Positions 22,829 through 31,909 of a stretch of DNA of 61,207 nucleotides are shown in pieces (positions within the stretch are counted from its first letter, which is position 1; every line of letters begins with the position of its first letter). Location: assembly GCA_016803235.1 (NCBI GenBank), contig JADCLI010000036.1, positions 1-61,207 on the forward strand, in the 5' to 3' direction. A program made the translations under genes and the position numbers. Source of the stretch: Pimelobacter simplex. Its GTDB lineage: Bacteria > Actinomycetota > Actinomycetes > Propionibacteriales > Nocardioidaceae. The notes beneath the pieces were generated by a model, which was given only the letters and a program-made list of their open reading frames with translations, was not told the DNA's origin and did no database searches.

Positions 22829-23332
22829 GTGGACGACGAGCAGGAGTACGCCGACCTGTACGCCGCGCAGTGGCCGCGGCTGTACCGGATGGCGCGGGCC
22901 GTCGCCGGCGACGCGGCCACGGCCGAGGACGCCGTGCAGGCCGCCTTCGCGCGGGCCTACGCCTCGTGGGGCCGGGTCCGCGCAGCCGACCACCCGGAGG
23001 CCTACCTGCGCCGGATGGTGCTCAACGAGCTGCTCGGCCTGCGACGCAGGGCGTGGTCGCGCCGCGAGCGACCGCAGGAGTCGATCGAGAGCGGCCTGGT
23101 CACCGAGGCGCCTGACGGCGCCGTCGCCGAGCGGGACCGGATGTGGTCCGCCGTGCGAGCGCTGCCGCCGCGTCAGCGCGCCGTCGTGGTGCTGCGCTAC
23201 TACGAGGACCTCAGCGAGGAGCAGATCGCCACGGCCCTCGGCTGCTCGCGCGGGACCGTCAAGTCCCAGGCCGCGGCCGCCCTCGCCAACCTGCGCCGCA
23301 GCGGCGCCCTCACGACAGGAGACGACGCATGA
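22829..23332 (+). CDS. ECF-type RNA polymerase sigma factor (SigE family)
   Basis: A 167-residue group 4 sigma factor. Region 2 is seen in YAAQWPRLYRMARAVAGDAATAEDAVQAAFARAYASW and region 4 in LPPRQRAVVVLRYYEDLSEEQIATALGCSRGTVKSQ. The GTG at 22829 is chosen because AGGAGG stands 5 nt before it; ATG 22775 is in frame but has a ribosome site too close to it. It overlaps the next gene by 4 bp (ATGA), and that gene encodes a membrane-anchored protein which is the likely partner. Targets are unknown. Confidence 0.93.
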   Translation: MDDEQEYADLYAAQWPRLYRMARAVAGDAATAEDAVQAAFARAYASWGRVRAADHPEAYLRRMVLNELLGLRRRAWSRRERPQESIESGLVTEAPDGAVAERDRMWSAVRALPPRQRAVVVLRYYEDLSEEQIATALGCSRGTVKSQAAAALANLRRSGALTTGDDA

Positions 23333-24414
23333 CCCTCGAGCTGAGCGACCTCCTCGCCGAGCGGATCGATGAGTTCCCCGTGCCGCCGGCCGACCTCGAC
23401 GCGGCCCGCGCGACCGGGCGCCGGATCCGTCGCCGACGTCGGACGACGGCCGCCGCGGGCGGGGCCGCGGTGGCCCTGGCGGCCGCCGGCCTGGTCCTCA
23501 CCGGTACCGGGGGCGACGGCGGGACGGTGCGCGACCCGTCGTACGCCTCCGTCGGGCCGCTGGACCTCAGCAAGGGCGCCCGGGCGTACGCCGACCCCGG
23601 CGTCACCCTCCACCTGGGCGGTCGCGCGTTCCCCTACGGCGAGATGACCTGGCTCGACACCGATGCGACCGCGACCCAGGAGGGCATCGTCTTCTTCGAC
23701 GCCGGGCGTCCGATGCTGCTCGACGCGAAGGGCGAGGTGTCCCGCCTCGTCGACGGACCGCTCGACGCCCCCGACGGCTTCCACCCGACCGCCAAGGTCG
23801 ACAGCGCCGGCCGGCTGGTGGCGTGGGCGACGCTGCGGGACGGGACCGCGACGATCTCCGTGCGCGACCTCGGCACCGGCGACGACCTGGGGTCGACGAC
23901 CGTCGACTGCGGCGCCTGCGGCGACCTGGTGATCGACGGGATCGACCAGGGGGCGGTGTTCGTCCGCGACGGCGCCGGCACCCGGACCTGGACCTGGGGG
24001 GACGACCGGTGGCGCGACTTCGCCGGCCCGAAGACCCGGGTCGCCGACGCCCGCGGCGGTGTGGTCCTCTACCAGGGTCCGCCGCCCACCGAGCCGGGCG
24101 AGTGGCGCATCGTCGCCGGTGCGATCGACGCCCAGCTGACCCTCGACGGCCGCTACGTCCTGTACTGGAGCAGCACCTTGCAGCCCACCATCCCCGGGGA
24201 CGCCCCGGTCGTGCTGCCGGTCGGCCCGCCCGCGATGGGCGACTCCTTCGGCTGGTACGCCGTCGACACCGACGGCTCGATCCTGGTCGCCACGGGGACC
24301 GACTACCCGGACTTCACGGTCTACGACTGCGAGGTCGGGGCTCCGCAGTGCGACGAGGTCGGCCGGCTCGAGCCGACCGGCGGCGACCCGCAGTTCATCG
24401 GCAGCGACATGTGA
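23329..24414 (+). CDS. Membrane-anchored protein, putative partner of the sigma factor
   Basis: A 361-residue protein. A short cytoplasmic N-terminus (about 40 residues, with RRIRRRRRT before the membrane) leads to one hydrophobic helix (about residues 44-61) and a large extracytoplasmic domain of repeated beta-strand segments, possibly propeller-like (GRLVAWATLRDGTATISVRD, GRYVLYW). It has a CGAC pair near residue 200 and CEVGAPQC near the end. Position and coupling to the sigma gene suggest an anti-sigma role, but no zinc-binding anti-sigma motif is visible, so this is inference. Confidence 0.8.
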   Translation: MTLELSDLLAERIDEFPVPPADLDAARATGRRIRRRRRTTAAAGGAAVALAAAGLVLTGTGGDGGTVRDPSYASVGPLDLSKGARAYADPGVTLHLGGRAFPYGEMTWLDTDATATQEGIVFFDAGRPMLLDAKGEVSRLVDGPLDAPDGFHPTAKVDSAGRLVAWATLRDGTATISVRDLGTGDDLGSTTVDCGACGDLVIDGIDQGAVFVRDGAGTRTWTWGDDRWRDFAGPKTRVADARGGVVLYQGPPPTEPGEWRIVAGAIDAQLTLDGRYVLYWSSTLQPTIPGDAPVVLPVGPPAMGDSFGWYAVDTDGSILVATGTDYPDFTVYDCEVGAPQCDEVGRLEPTGGDPQFIGSDM

Positions 24415-24432
24415 GGCGGCCCGCCCTCGCGG

Positions 24433-24822
24433 TCAGTCCTCGCGGCTCGACCCCGCCTCCCAGTGCAGGTAGCCCACGGCCAGCCCGGCCAGCACGAACG
24501 GCCACACCACGGCCGGCAGCTCACGCACCAGCGGCAGCCGCGGCACGAGCAGGAGCACCAGCAGCAGGGCACCCACCCCGACGGCGGCGGACCTCGCGCC
24601 GGCCCGACGCAACGAGCCCCAGACCAGCACGAGCGCGACCGGGACGCCGACGTACGTCAGCAGCAGGGCCTCCACGAAGCCGTCCCAACCGTGACCGGAC
24701 CGGGCCTCGACGAGGACCTGCCACAGGGCGAGGTGGCCGCCGGTGACGAGGAGGACGAGGCCGCCGCCCAGCAGCGGACGGCGCGGGCGGGGACGACGGG
24801 AGCTGGTTCGCGACTCGGGCAC
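24433..24822 (-). CDS. Hypothetical membrane protein
   Basis: A 129-residue protein with a basic N-terminus (RTSSRRPRPRRP) and four hydrophobic segments (LLGGGLVLLVTGGHLALW, LLTYVGVPVALVLVWGS, AAVGVGALLLVLLLVPRL, VVWPFVLAGLAVGYLHW). No family was recognised. The GTG at 24822 is preferred to ATG 24873, because the 17 codons between them use AGT, GCT, CAT and TGC, unlike the rest of the gene. It is convergent with the sigma-partner gene (18 bp apart) and divergent from the FMN-type gene. Confidence 0.6.
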   Translation of the reverse strand: MPESRTSSRRPRPRRPLLGGGLVLLVTGGHLALWQVLVEARSGHGWDGFVEALLLTYVGVPVALVLVWGSLRRAGARSAAVGVGALLLVLLLVPRLPLVRELPAVVWPFVLAGLAVGYLHWEAGSSRED

Positions 24823-24912
24823 GCACCGATCGTGGCCGCCGGAGGTCTCGGCCGGATGAGCGCTGGTACTCATCGCGCGTGGTCCCTGCGCGGCGGCCTG
24901 AGAGGATCGGGC

Positions 24913-25431
24913 ATGCCCGTCACCAACCCGTGGCTCGCCGGCCCGGCCCCGGACGCCGTCCTCCCCCGCGACCAGCTCGAGGAGCGGATCCTCAACCTGC
25001 TCTCGAGCCACAACACCGCGGTGATCGCCACCGTCAGCGCCGACGGCTCCCCCGCTGCCACCCCCGTGCGGTACTTCAGCCTCGGCCTCGAGATCCTCTA
25101 CACCAGCTGGAACGCCTCACCGAAGTCGCGGAACCTGGCCCGCGATCCCCGGGTCTCGGCGGGAATCGTGGCGCCGCTGGTCGGCCAGGCGAGCAGCCGC
25201 GGCGCCCAGCTCTTCGGCACCGCCCGCACCCTCGAGCGCGACCACCCCGACGCCGACGCGTACTGGGAGGCGGTGCGCTGGCAGTCCGACCACGTCGAGC
25301 GCGGCCGCTCGCTCGCCGAGCCGCCCGCTGATCCGCTGACCGTGATCACGCCGGAACGGATCGTCTACACCGAGCACTGGCTGCGGCGCGGCGGGTTCGC
25401 GCCGCGGCAGACCTGGCGGCGGGAGCCCTGA
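24913..25431 (+). CDS. Pyridoxamine 5'-phosphate oxidase-like split-barrel protein
   Basis: A 172-residue flavin-reductase/PNPOx-fold protein. The strands ERILNLLSSHNTAVIATVSADGSPAATPVRYFSL form the typical N-terminal half, and SRNLARDPRVSAGI the following helix and strand. Relatives bind FMN, F420 or haem, and the cofactor here is not clear. The ATG at 24913 has AGAGGA at 7 nt. The gene ends directly at a long perfect palindrome that separates it from the MFS gene. Confidence 0.85.
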   Translation: MPVTNPWLAGPAPDAVLPRDQLEERILNLLSSHNTAVIATVSADGSPAATPVRYFSLGLEILYTSWNASPKSRNLARDPRVSAGIVAPLVGQASSRGAQLFGTARTLERDHPDADAYWEAVRWQSDHVERGRSLAEPPADPLTVITPERIVYTEHWLRRGGFAPRQTWRREP

Positions 25432-25500
25432 CGACGTCGCACCTGACGAATGGGCTGCCGAACAGCCGGTTTCGCAACCCATTCGTCAGGTGCGACGTCG
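25432..25500. terminator. Bidirectional terminator: 23-bp perfect inverted repeat
   Basis: Positions 25432-25454 are the exact reverse complement of 25478-25500. The 23-nt spacer is able to form a small GGCT/AGCC hairpin. The structure fills the whole gap between the stop codons of two convergent genes, so it should end both transcripts. Confidence 0.85.
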
Positions 25501-26754
25501 CTACAGCAGCTCGACGGGCTCCCGTTCGCCGACATCGCCCGAGACCGCGCAGTCCCGGTCCTCGACGGCGCAGTGCCAGGTCCAGCACAGCTGGCCCGCG
25601 CCGACGCCGACGAGGGCTGCGACCGCGAAGCCGAGGGCCGACCCACCGATGACGGGTACGACGGCCACGGCCGTGATCGCGTTGAGGACGAGGGCCAGGA
25701 AGGTGGCCAGCGAGACCACGGCGCCGCGGCGGGCCGGGAACCGGTCAAGAAGCATGAGCTGCAGGGTCGGGTAGGTGATCCCGTTGCCGAGGGCGATGAG
25801 CGAGACGCCCACGACCGCCCAGGGCAGCTCGTCACCGGCACCGACGCCCGCGACCAGCACTCCGGTCACGCCGCCGACGAAGGACGTCGTGCATCCCCAG
25901 GAGACGAGGCGGCGCGCAGAGATCCGGCCGGCGGCGCGGCCGCACAGCCAGGAGCCCAGCATCATCGAGCCGATCATCGGGACGAAGAGCTTCCAGAAGT
26001 CGAGCTCGCCCTGGCCGAGCACGTCGACGACGAAGATCGCCGCCCCACCGATGTAGAGGAACTGGGCGCCGAAGACCAGGGCGGTGGCCCAGCCGAGGCG
26101 GTGGAAGGCGCCGACCCGGCCGACCTCGACCAGGCCGCCCAGGACGGCGCCGACCCGCAGCGGGACACGGCGCTCACGGGGGTGCGTCTCGGGCAGCAGG
26201 AAGAGCACGGACAGGATCAGCGCCACGCCCATCGCGGCCTGGAAGCCGAAGATCAGCTGCCACGGACCGAGCTGCAGCAGGACACCACCGAGCAGCGGCC
26301 CGACCGCGGGAGCGAGGCCGAAGATGATGGCGACCCGGCTCATCAGCCGCTGGGCCTGCGGTCCGTCGAAGAGGTCGCGGATCACGGTCCGGCTGACGAT
26401 GGTGGCGCCGCCCGCGCTGAGGCCCTGCAGGGCGCGGCACACGAGCAGCAGCGGCAGGCTCCCGGCGACCACGCAGCCCAGGGAGGCGAGCACGTAGACC
26501 ACGATCCCGCCGACCATCACCGGACGCCGGCCGACGGCGTCGGACAGCGGACCGTGGAACACGCTCATCACGGCGAACGAGGCGAGGTAGACGGTGACGA
26601 TCAGCTGCAGCGCACCGGTGTCGACGTCGAGGTCGCGGCCCATCTCCGGGAACGCCGGGAAGGGCGTGTCGATGCTGAACGGCCCGATCATCGACAGGGC
26701 AGCCAGGACCGCGGGAACGAGGACGGTGTACCTCCAGCCGGTGCGTTCGCTCAC
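25501..26754 (-). CDS. Bcr/CflA-type MFS transporter
   Basis: A 417-residue transporter with 12 hydrophobic helices. The first helices ([20 protein letters not shown], then [28 protein letters not shown]) have the D-x4-P start and the loop 2-3 motif GPLSDxxGRRPV of Bcr/CflA drug exporters. [24 protein letters not shown] is the next family signature. The GTG at 26754 is preferred, since AATGAT lies 6 nt upstream; GTG 26772 is possible. It diverges from glgB with overlapping promoter space. The substrate is unknown. Confidence 0.9.
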   Translation of the reverse strand: MSERTGWRYTVLVPAVLAALSMIGPFSIDTPFPAFPEMGRDLDVDTGALQLIVTVYLASFAVMSVFHGPLSDAVGRRPVMVGGIVVYVLASLGCVVAGSLPLLLVCRALQGLSAGGATIVSRTVIRDLFDGPQAQRLMSRVAIIFGLAPAVGPLLGGVLLQLGPWQLIFGFQAAMGVALILSVLFLLPETHPRERRVPLRVGAVLGGLVEVGRVGAFHRLGWATALVFGAQFLYIGGAAIFVVDVLGQGELDFWKLFVPMIGSMMLGSWLCGRAAGRISARRLVSWGCTTSFVGGVTGVLVAGVGAGDELPWAVVGVSLIALGNGITYPTLQLMLLDRFPARRGAVVSLATFLALVLNAITAVAVVPVIGGSALGFAVAALVGVGAGQLCWTWHCAVEDRDCAVSGDVGEREPVELL

Positions 26755-26776
26755 CCCGGCATCATTCCCCACCCGC

Positions 26777-26782
26777 TAGACT
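26777..26782 (+). promoter_or_regulatory. -10 box of glgB, likely leaderless
   Basis: TAGACT, 7 nt before the glgB ATG, in the 35-bp space between glgB and the divergent MFS gene. Confidence 0.5.
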
Positions 26783-26789
26783 CAACGAG

Positions 26790-28715
26790 ATGCCGCCCGT
26801 TGAGCGCAGCACCTCCGGATCCACCCTCGGCGAGATCGACCTCCACCTCGTCGGTGAAGGTCGACACGAGCTCCTGTGGCACGTCCTCGGAGCCCACGTC
26901 CACGAGGAGCCCGAGCCAGGCACCAGCTTCGTGGTCTGGGCGCCCAACGCCCGCAACGTCAGCGTCGTCGGCGACTTCAACGGCTGGGACGGCAACGCCC
27001 ACCGGCTGAGCCCGATCGGCTCGGGGCTGTGGGAGGCCTTCGTCCCCGGCGTCGGCTCCGGCGCGTCGTACAAGTACGTCGTCGAGGGCGCCGACGGGCT
27101 GTGGCGGCACAAGGCCGACCCGATGGCCTTCCACGCGGAGGCGCCACCCGCGACCGCCTCGCGCGTCTTCGCCAGCACCCACACCTGGCAGGACGACGCC
27201 TGGCTGGCCGCCCGCGCCGGCCGCCAACCGGTGCAGGAGCCGATGGCGACCTACGAGCTGCACCTCGGCTCCTGGAAGCGCCACCCGGACGGCTCCTTCT
27301 GGTCCTACGACGAGCTCGCCGCCGACCTCCCCGGCTACCTCGCCGACCTCGGGTTCACCCACGTCGAGCTGATGCCGGTCATGCAGCACCCGTTCGGCGG
27401 CTCGTGGGGCTACCACGTCACCGGGTACTTCGCCCCGGACGCGCGCTTCGGCGACCCCGACGGCTTCCGGCGCCTCGTCGACGCCCTGCACCAGGCGGGC
27501 ATCGCGGTGATCCTCGACTGGGTGCCCGGGCACTTCGCCACCGACGACTGGGCGCTGGTCCGCTTCGACGGGACCCCGCTCTACGAGCACCCCGACCCGC
27601 AGCGCGGCTGGCACCCCGAGTGGGGCTCGTACATCTTCGACTTCGGCCGCCCCGAGGTCCGCAACTTCCTCGTCGCCAACGCGCTGTACTGGCTCGAGGA
27701 GTTCCACGTCGACGGCCTGCGCGTCGACGGCGTCGCGTCGATGCTCTACCTCGACTACGGCCGCAAGGACGGCGAGTGGCGGCCCAACCGGCACGGCGGG
27801 CACGAGCACCTCGAGGCGGTCCAGTTCCTGCAGGAGCTGAACGCGACGGCGTACAAGCGCGTGCCCGGCATCGTCACCATCGCCGAGGAGTCCACCGCGT
27901 GGCCGGGCGTCACCGGGGCGACGTCGGGCGGCGGGCTCGGCTTCGGGTTCAAGTGGAACATGGGCTGGATGCACGACAGCCTGCGCTATCTCGCGCACGA
28001 CCCGGTGCACCGCTCCTACCACCACGGCGAGATGGCGTTCTCGCTCGTCTACGCCTTCTCCGAGAACTACGTGCTCCCGCTGAGCCACGACGAGGTGGTC
28101 CACGGCAAGGGCTCGCTGGTGCGCAAGATGCCCGGCGATCGCTGGCAGCAGCTCGCGACGCTGCGCGCCTACCTCGCCTACATGTGGGCGCACCCCGGCA
28201 AGCAGCTGGTGATGATGGGCACCGAGCTCGCCCAGGAGACCGAGTGGGCCGAGGCGCGCGAGCTCGACTGGTGGCTGCTGGCCAAGCCCGACCACGCCGG
28301 CGTCCGCGACTTCGTGCGCGACCTCAACGCCCGCTACCGCGAGGAGCCCGCGCTGTGGCGCCTCGACAACGACCCGGCCGGATTCGCCTGGATCGACGCC
28401 CAGGACGCCGGGCACAACGTCTTCTCGTTCGTGCGCCGCGCCGGTGATGCCGGGGCCCCGGACCTGGTGTGCGTCACCAACTTCGCCGCGGTGCCCCACG
28501 ACTACCGCCTCGGGCTGCCGGTCGCCGGCGAGTGGGTCGAGCTGCTCAACACCGACGCGACGGCGTACGGCGGCAGCGGGGTCGGCAATCTCGGCGTGGT
28601 CCACGCGCGGGCGGCCGGGCCGCTCGAGTCGGGCGCGCCCGGTGGCAGCCCGGCGTACGCCGACCTGGTCGTGCCCCCTCTCGCCACGGTCTGGTTGCGA
28701 GCACCCGTAGGGTGA
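26790..28715 (+). CDS. glgB: 1,4-alpha-glucan branching enzyme GlgB
   Basis: A 641-residue GH13_9 branching enzyme that makes alpha-1,6 branches in glycogen. It has one CBM48 domain (about residues 40-130, [22 protein letters not shown]) and the barrel with [24 protein letters not shown] (nucleophile D313), IAEES (E366) and [11 protein letters not shown]. Its length fits the form lacking an extra N1 domain. With GlgE it builds the glucan. It lies 5.3 kb from the glgE-treS-mak unit, with unrelated genes between. The Nudix gene follows after 4 bp. Confidence 0.97.
   Translation: MPPVERSTSGSTLGEIDLHLVGEGRHELLWHVLGAHVHEEPEPGTSFVVWAPNARNVSVVGDFNGWDGNAHRLSPIGSGLWEAFVPGVGSGASYKYVVEGADGLWRHKADPMAFHAEAPPATASRVFASTHTWQDDAWLAARAGRQPVQEPMATYELHLGSWKRHPDGSFWSYDELAADLPGYLADLGFTHVELMPVMQHPFGGSWGYHVTGYFAPDARFGDPDGFRRLVDALHQAGIAVILDWVPGHFATDDWALVRFDGTPLYEHPDPQRGWHPEWGSYIFDFGRPEVRNFLVANALYWLEEFHVDGLRVDGVASMLYLDYGRKDGEWRPNRHGGHEHLEAVQFLQELNATAYKRVPGIVTIAEESTAWPGVTGATSGGGLGFGFKWNMGWMHDSLRYLAHDPVHRSYHHGEMAFSLVYAFSENYVLPLSHDEVVHGKGSLVRKMPGDRWQQLATLRAYLAYMWAHPGKQLVMMGTELAQETEWAEARELDWWLLAKPDHAGVRDFVRDLNARYREEPALWRLDNDPAGFAWIDAQDAGHNVFSFVRRAGDAGAPDLVCVTNFAAVPHDYRLGLPVAGEWVELLNTDATAYGGSGVGNLGVVHARAAGPLESGAPGGSPAYADLVVPPLATVWLRAPVG
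28708..28713 (+). promoter_or_regulatory. -10-like box inside the glgB stop region
   Basis: TAGGGT, 6 nt before the GTG of the Nudix gene and overlapping the glgB stop. It may give a leaderless transcript in addition to read-through from glgB. Confidence 0.35.
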
Positions 28716-28719
28716 CCCC

Positions 28720-29502
28720 GTGCCCGAGCCCGAGATCAGCCACTGGACGGTCGACGACGGCATCGCCCGGCTGACCTGGACCTCGGACCTGACCGAGCGC
28801 GGCTGGCAGGCCGCCGTGGACGTCGTACGACGCCAGCTGGCCGCCGCCCTCACCGACCACGAGCGGGTCGAGGTGAAGGTCGCCGTGGACGACGCCGAGG
28901 CGCAGCGGATCGCCACCTGGTCGGGGATGCGGCGCGAGGGCGTGCAGCGTGGCCGGGCGGGCGACGTGGTGGTCTACGCGCGCCTGGTCGACGACATCCC
29001 GGTGCACGAGCCGGGCGGGTTCCGGGCGCTGCTCAACTCGTTCCTGCCGCGCAAGCGCGGGATCGGTCAGATGCTGGTGCGCGACTCCGACGGGTCCGAC
29101 GGCGCCGAGCCGCGGGTGCTCATGTGCAACCTGACCTACAAGGCCGACTGGGACCTGCCCGGCGGGGTGGTCGAGGTCGGCGAGTCCCCACGGGACGCGG
29201 TCGGCCGCGAGGTCCAGGAGGAGCTCGAGCTCACCATCGAGGCCGGCCGGCTGCTGCTCACCGACTGGCTGCCGCCGTGGGGCGGCTGGGACGACGCCCT
29301 GTGCCTGGTCTTCGACGGCGGCGTGCACCCGGCCTCGATCGTGCAGCAGGTCGTGCCCCAGCCCCGCGAGATCAAGACCGCGGACTTCCTCACCCTCGCC
29401 GAGGTCGACGAGCGGGCGGCCGACTTCACCGCCCGGCGGGTGCGCGCTGCCCTGGCGAGCCTGGCCGGGACGGGTCCGGCGTACACCGAGTCGGGTCGCT
29501 GA
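28720..29502 (+). CDS. Nudix hydrolase with an N-terminal GNAT-like remnant
   Basis: A 260-residue protein in two parts. Residues about 1-90 (TWTSDLTERGWQAAVDVVRR, then AEAQRIATWSGMRREGVQRG) resemble the last strands and helices of a GNAT acetyltransferase without its acetyl-CoA loop. Residues about 130-255 are a Nudix domain with an intact box G-x5-E-x7-REVQEEL (149-171), which binds the metal and cleaves nucleoside-diphosphate compounds. The substrate is unknown. The 3' end overlaps the convergent EamA gene by 77 bp. Confidence 0.86.
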   Translation: MPEPEISHWTVDDGIARLTWTSDLTERGWQAAVDVVRRQLAAALTDHERVEVKVAVDDAEAQRIATWSGMRREGVQRGRAGDVVVYARLVDDIPVHEPGGFRALLNSFLPRKRGIGQMLVRDSDGSDGAEPRVLMCNLTYKADWDLPGGVVEVGESPRDAVGREVQEELELTIEAGRLLLTDWLPPWGGWDDALCLVFDGGVHPASIVQQVVPQPREIKTADFLTLAEVDERAADFTARRVRAALASLAGTGPAYTESGR

Positions 29503-30370
29503 CGCGCCCCCGGGCGCGGCCCTGCGCGACGAGCACACCGAGCACGAGCACCGCTCCCCCGACGAGCTCACCGCTCGACGGTGCCTCGTCGAGCAGCACC
29601 CACGCCGAGCCGATCGCGACGGGCGGGACGAGCAGGATCCACGGCACGACCGCGGCCGAGGGGTTGCGCGAGAGCAGGGTGTTGAAGATCCCGTAGCCGA
29701 CCAGCGAGGCGAGGCCGGCGGTGTAGAGCGTGGAGACCGTGGCCCGCCATCCGAAGGCACCGATGCCGTCCGCGACCGCCGCCGGGCCGTCGACGACGAG
29801 CGAGAGCAGCACCAGCGGGACGGGGACGACGAGCGCCGACCACACGGTCAGCGACAGCCCGCCGGTGGCGCCCGAGGCGCGGGAGACGACGTTGCCGATC
29901 GCCCACATCAAGGCGGCCGTCAGGCACAGCAGCAGGGCCGCTGCCGGGACGTGGCCGCCTCGGCCGAGGCCGACCACGACCAGCCCGAGCGCACCGAGCA
30001 CGACGCCGGCCACCTGAGGGCGGGTGGGCCGCTCACGCAGCACGCCGGCGGCCAGCACGATGGTCAGCACGACCTGCGCCTGGAGCACCAGCCCGGCCAG
30101 CCCGGGGGGCATCCCGGCGTCCATGGCGACGTACAGGAACGCGAACTGACCCAGCGACATGAACGTCCCGACGGCGACGACGGTGCGCCACGGGACCGGC
30201 GGCGGGTCGAGCAGGAAGACCGCCGGGACGACCACGGCGAGGAAGCGAGCCGCGAGGAACAGCAGCGGCGGCACGTCGCCCATCCCCCAGTCGATGACGA
30301 CGAAGTTGAAGCCCCAGATCGCGGCCACGAGGGCGGCGAGGGACTGGTCACGGCGGCTCACGACGTCCAT
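29426..30370 (-). CDS. EamA/DMT family transporter
   Basis: A 314-residue transporter with ten hydrophobic helices in two EamA repeats; the first starts ALVAAIWGFNFVVIDWGMGDVPPLLFLAARF and the second ends VPPVAIGSAWVLLDEAPSSGELVGGAVLVLGVL, the typical E-P/S-x-GxxxGG closing helix. Substrates in the family are metabolites such as amino acids. It is divergent from a LysR gene 64 bp away, a common arrangement in which the regulator controls the exporter. ATG 30370 is chosen; GTG 30361 is close by. The polar C-terminal tail overlaps the Nudix gene. Confidence 0.9.
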   Translation of the reverse strand: MDVVSRRDQSLAALVAAIWGFNFVVIDWGMGDVPPLLFLAARFLAVVVPAVFLLDPPPVPWRTVVAVGTFMSLGQFAFLYVAMDAGMPPGLAGLVLQAQVVLTIVLAAGVLRERPTRPQVAGVVLGALGLVVVGLGRGGHVPAAALLLCLTAALMWAIGNVVSRASGATGGLSLTVWSALVVPVPLVLLSLVVDGPAAVADGIGAFGWRATVSTLYTAGLASLVGYGIFNTLLSRNPSAAVVPWILLVPPVAIGSAWVLLDEAPSSGELVGGAVLVLGVLVAQGRARGRVSDPTRCTPDPSRPGSPGQRAPAGR

Positions 30371-30422
30371 CGTCGCGGCCTCGACGTTGAAGCACCAGCA
30401 AACAGATCTGCCGCGAACGATG

Positions 30423-30428
30423 TAGCGT
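30423..30428 (+). promoter_or_regulatory. -10 box of the LysR gene, likely leaderless
   Basis: TAGCGT, 6 nt before the ATG of the LysR regulator. Confidence 0.45.
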
Positions 30429-30434
30429 TGCTGC

Positions 30435-31346
30435 ATGATCGATCTGGACGCCCTCGCCGGGCTCCGCGCGGTCGCCACCCACGGGTCGGTGGTCGGGGCG
30501 GCCGCGGCGACCGGGTACACCCCCAGCGCCATCTCCCAGCAGGTCAAGCGCCTGGAGAGGCAGACCGGTGTCCCGCTGCTCGAGCGGGTCGGACGCGGCG
30601 TGATGCTGACCAGCCACGGCCAGCACCTCGTCGACGCCGGCGAGCAGGTCCTCGCCGACCTCGAGCAGCTCGAGGCCACCTTGCAACAGCGCGCGGGCGT
30701 GGTCGCCGGCCGGATCCGGCTCGCCGCCTTCTCCACCGCGATGCGCGGCCTGGTCGCGCCGATCGCCCGTAGCCTGCGCGACGCCCACCCCGGGCTGACC
30801 CTCACCCTGCGCGAGGCCGAGCCGTGGGACGTCGTCGAGCTGGTCGCCAGCGGCCAGGTCGAGCTCGGCATCGTGCACCGGTGGGGCGGGGTCCCGCTCG
30901 CCGTCCCCGACCACGTCGCGACCACTCCCCTGCACGGCGACGTCGCCGACCTGGTCGTGCACCGCGACGACCCGCTCGCCGCGCGGCGCCGCGTGACGCC
31001 CCACGACCTGCTCGACGTCGGCTGGATCGCCACGCCCGAGGGCACGATCTGCCGCCAATGGCTCTCCCGGATGTACGACGGCACCGGCCGTCCCCCGCGC
31101 ATCGCCCACGTCTCCGCGGAGTTCGAGTCCCACCTGGCCCTGGTCCGGGCCGGGCTCGGCGTCGCGCTGGTCCCCCGCATGGGACGCGCGGCGCTGGGCG
31201 ACGAGCTGGTGGCCGTACCGGTGACCGATCCGGAGCCGGTCCGGCTCGTCGACGCGCTGCACCGGCGGACCATGGCCGACTCGCCCGCGGTCCGCGCCGT
31301 GCTGGAGGCGTTCGACGGCGCGCGGACGGCCGACCTCCCTGCGTGA
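30435..31346 (+). CDS. LysR family transcriptional regulator
   Basis: A 303-residue LysR protein. The winged helix-turn-helix lies in residues 1-60 (LAGLRAVATHGSVVGAAAATGYTPSAISQQVKRLERQTG), and the effector domain from about 90 onward. It diverges from the EamA transporter gene and probably controls it together with itself from the 64-bp spacer; no clear T-N11-A box could be chosen. Its stop codon is the first base triplet of a 48-bp perfect palindrome. Confidence 0.93.
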   Translation: MIDLDALAGLRAVATHGSVVGAAAATGYTPSAISQQVKRLERQTGVPLLERVGRGVMLTSHGQHLVDAGEQVLADLEQLEATLQQRAGVVAGRIRLAAFSTAMRGLVAPIARSLRDAHPGLTLTLREAEPWDVVELVASGQVELGIVHRWGGVPLAVPDHVATTPLHGDVADLVVHRDDPLAARRRVTPHDLLDVGWIATPEGTICRQWLSRMYDGTGRPPRIAHVSAEFESHLALVRAGLGVALVPRMGRAALGDELVAVPVTDPEPVRLVDALHRRTMADSPAVRAVLEAFDGARTADLPA

Positions 31347-31391
31347 CGTCATTCGTTCCGTGGGCGATCGCCCACGGAACGAATGACGTCA
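31344..31391. terminator. 48-bp perfect palindrome at a convergent junction
   Basis: The 48 positions read the same on both strands, centred between 31367 and 31368. It begins with the LysR stop codon TGA and ends 2 bp before the stop of the convergent NTF2-like gene. It is most simply a bidirectional terminator. Confidence 0.8.
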
Positions 31392-31393
31392 GG

Positions 31394-31807
31394 TCAGTCG
31401 GCGCCGCGCAGCACCGCGAAGTCGCCCAGCCCGATCCGGATCTCGAAGCTGCGGCGGGCGAGCAGCCAGGTGGCGCCGTCGCGGACCCAACGGTCGTCGT
31501 ACTCGCCCATGCACTCGTAGAAGGAGCCCACCATCGGACCGGCGCCGACGTGGTGGACCCGCGCGTAGGTGCGGGTCCGCGCCCGGTCGCCGTCGACCTC
31601 CACGCGGTGGTTGCCGAGCAGGTGCTGGGTCGCTCCGACGCCGTCGAGGTGGGCCCGCATCTGCGCCACGATGGCCTCCGGTCCACCGTCCCTGCCGTAG
31701 CCGTGGGCGTCGAGGGTGAACGCAGCGGCGATGGTCTCCCAGTCGCGTCCGTCGATGGCGGCGGCGATCTCGGCGAGGCGCTCGATCAGGGCTGCGCGGT
31801 CGTCCAT
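31394..31807 (-). CDS. SnoaL/NTF2-like protein
   Basis: A 137-residue protein of the nuclear transport factor 2 fold. The helix-strand start (LIERLAEIAAAIDGRDWETIAAAFTLDAHGYG), GNHRVEVDGDRARTRTYARVHH and the late W-x-L-A-R-R-SFEIR strand are typical of SnoaL-like proteins, which range from ketosteroid-isomerase-like enzymes to binding proteins. No function is certain. The ATG has a GAGGAGACC ribosome site. A second family member lies at 53374. Confidence 0.85.
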   Translation of the reverse strand: MDDRAALIERLAEIAAAIDGRDWETIAAAFTLDAHGYGRDGGPEAIVAQMRAHLDGVGATQHLLGNHRVEVDGDRARTRTYARVHHVGAGPMVGSFYECMGEYDDRWVRDGATWLLARRSFEIRIGLGDFAVLRGAD

Positions 31808-31831
31808 GGTGGTCTCCTCTCGGTGAGAACG

Positions 31832-31868
31832 ACGGTGTCCCGGACGTCGAGGACGTCCGGGACACCGT
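31832..31868 (-). terminator. Strong hairpin ending the steroid-type operon
   Basis: A 17-bp perfect stem (31832-31848 with 31852-31868) closes on a 3-nt loop GAG. It lies 41 bp after the stop of the last gene of the long minus-strand run and before the NTF2-like gene. Confidence 0.85.
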
Positions 31869-31909
31869 ACGGATCAAGCGGGGTCAGGCATGACCACGGG
31901 GGACTCGGC

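Noticed and set aside
31344..31391. Transposon terminal inverted repeat
   Set aside because: There is no transposase or target duplication, and the palindrome has no spacer; its place between two stop codons fits a terminator better.
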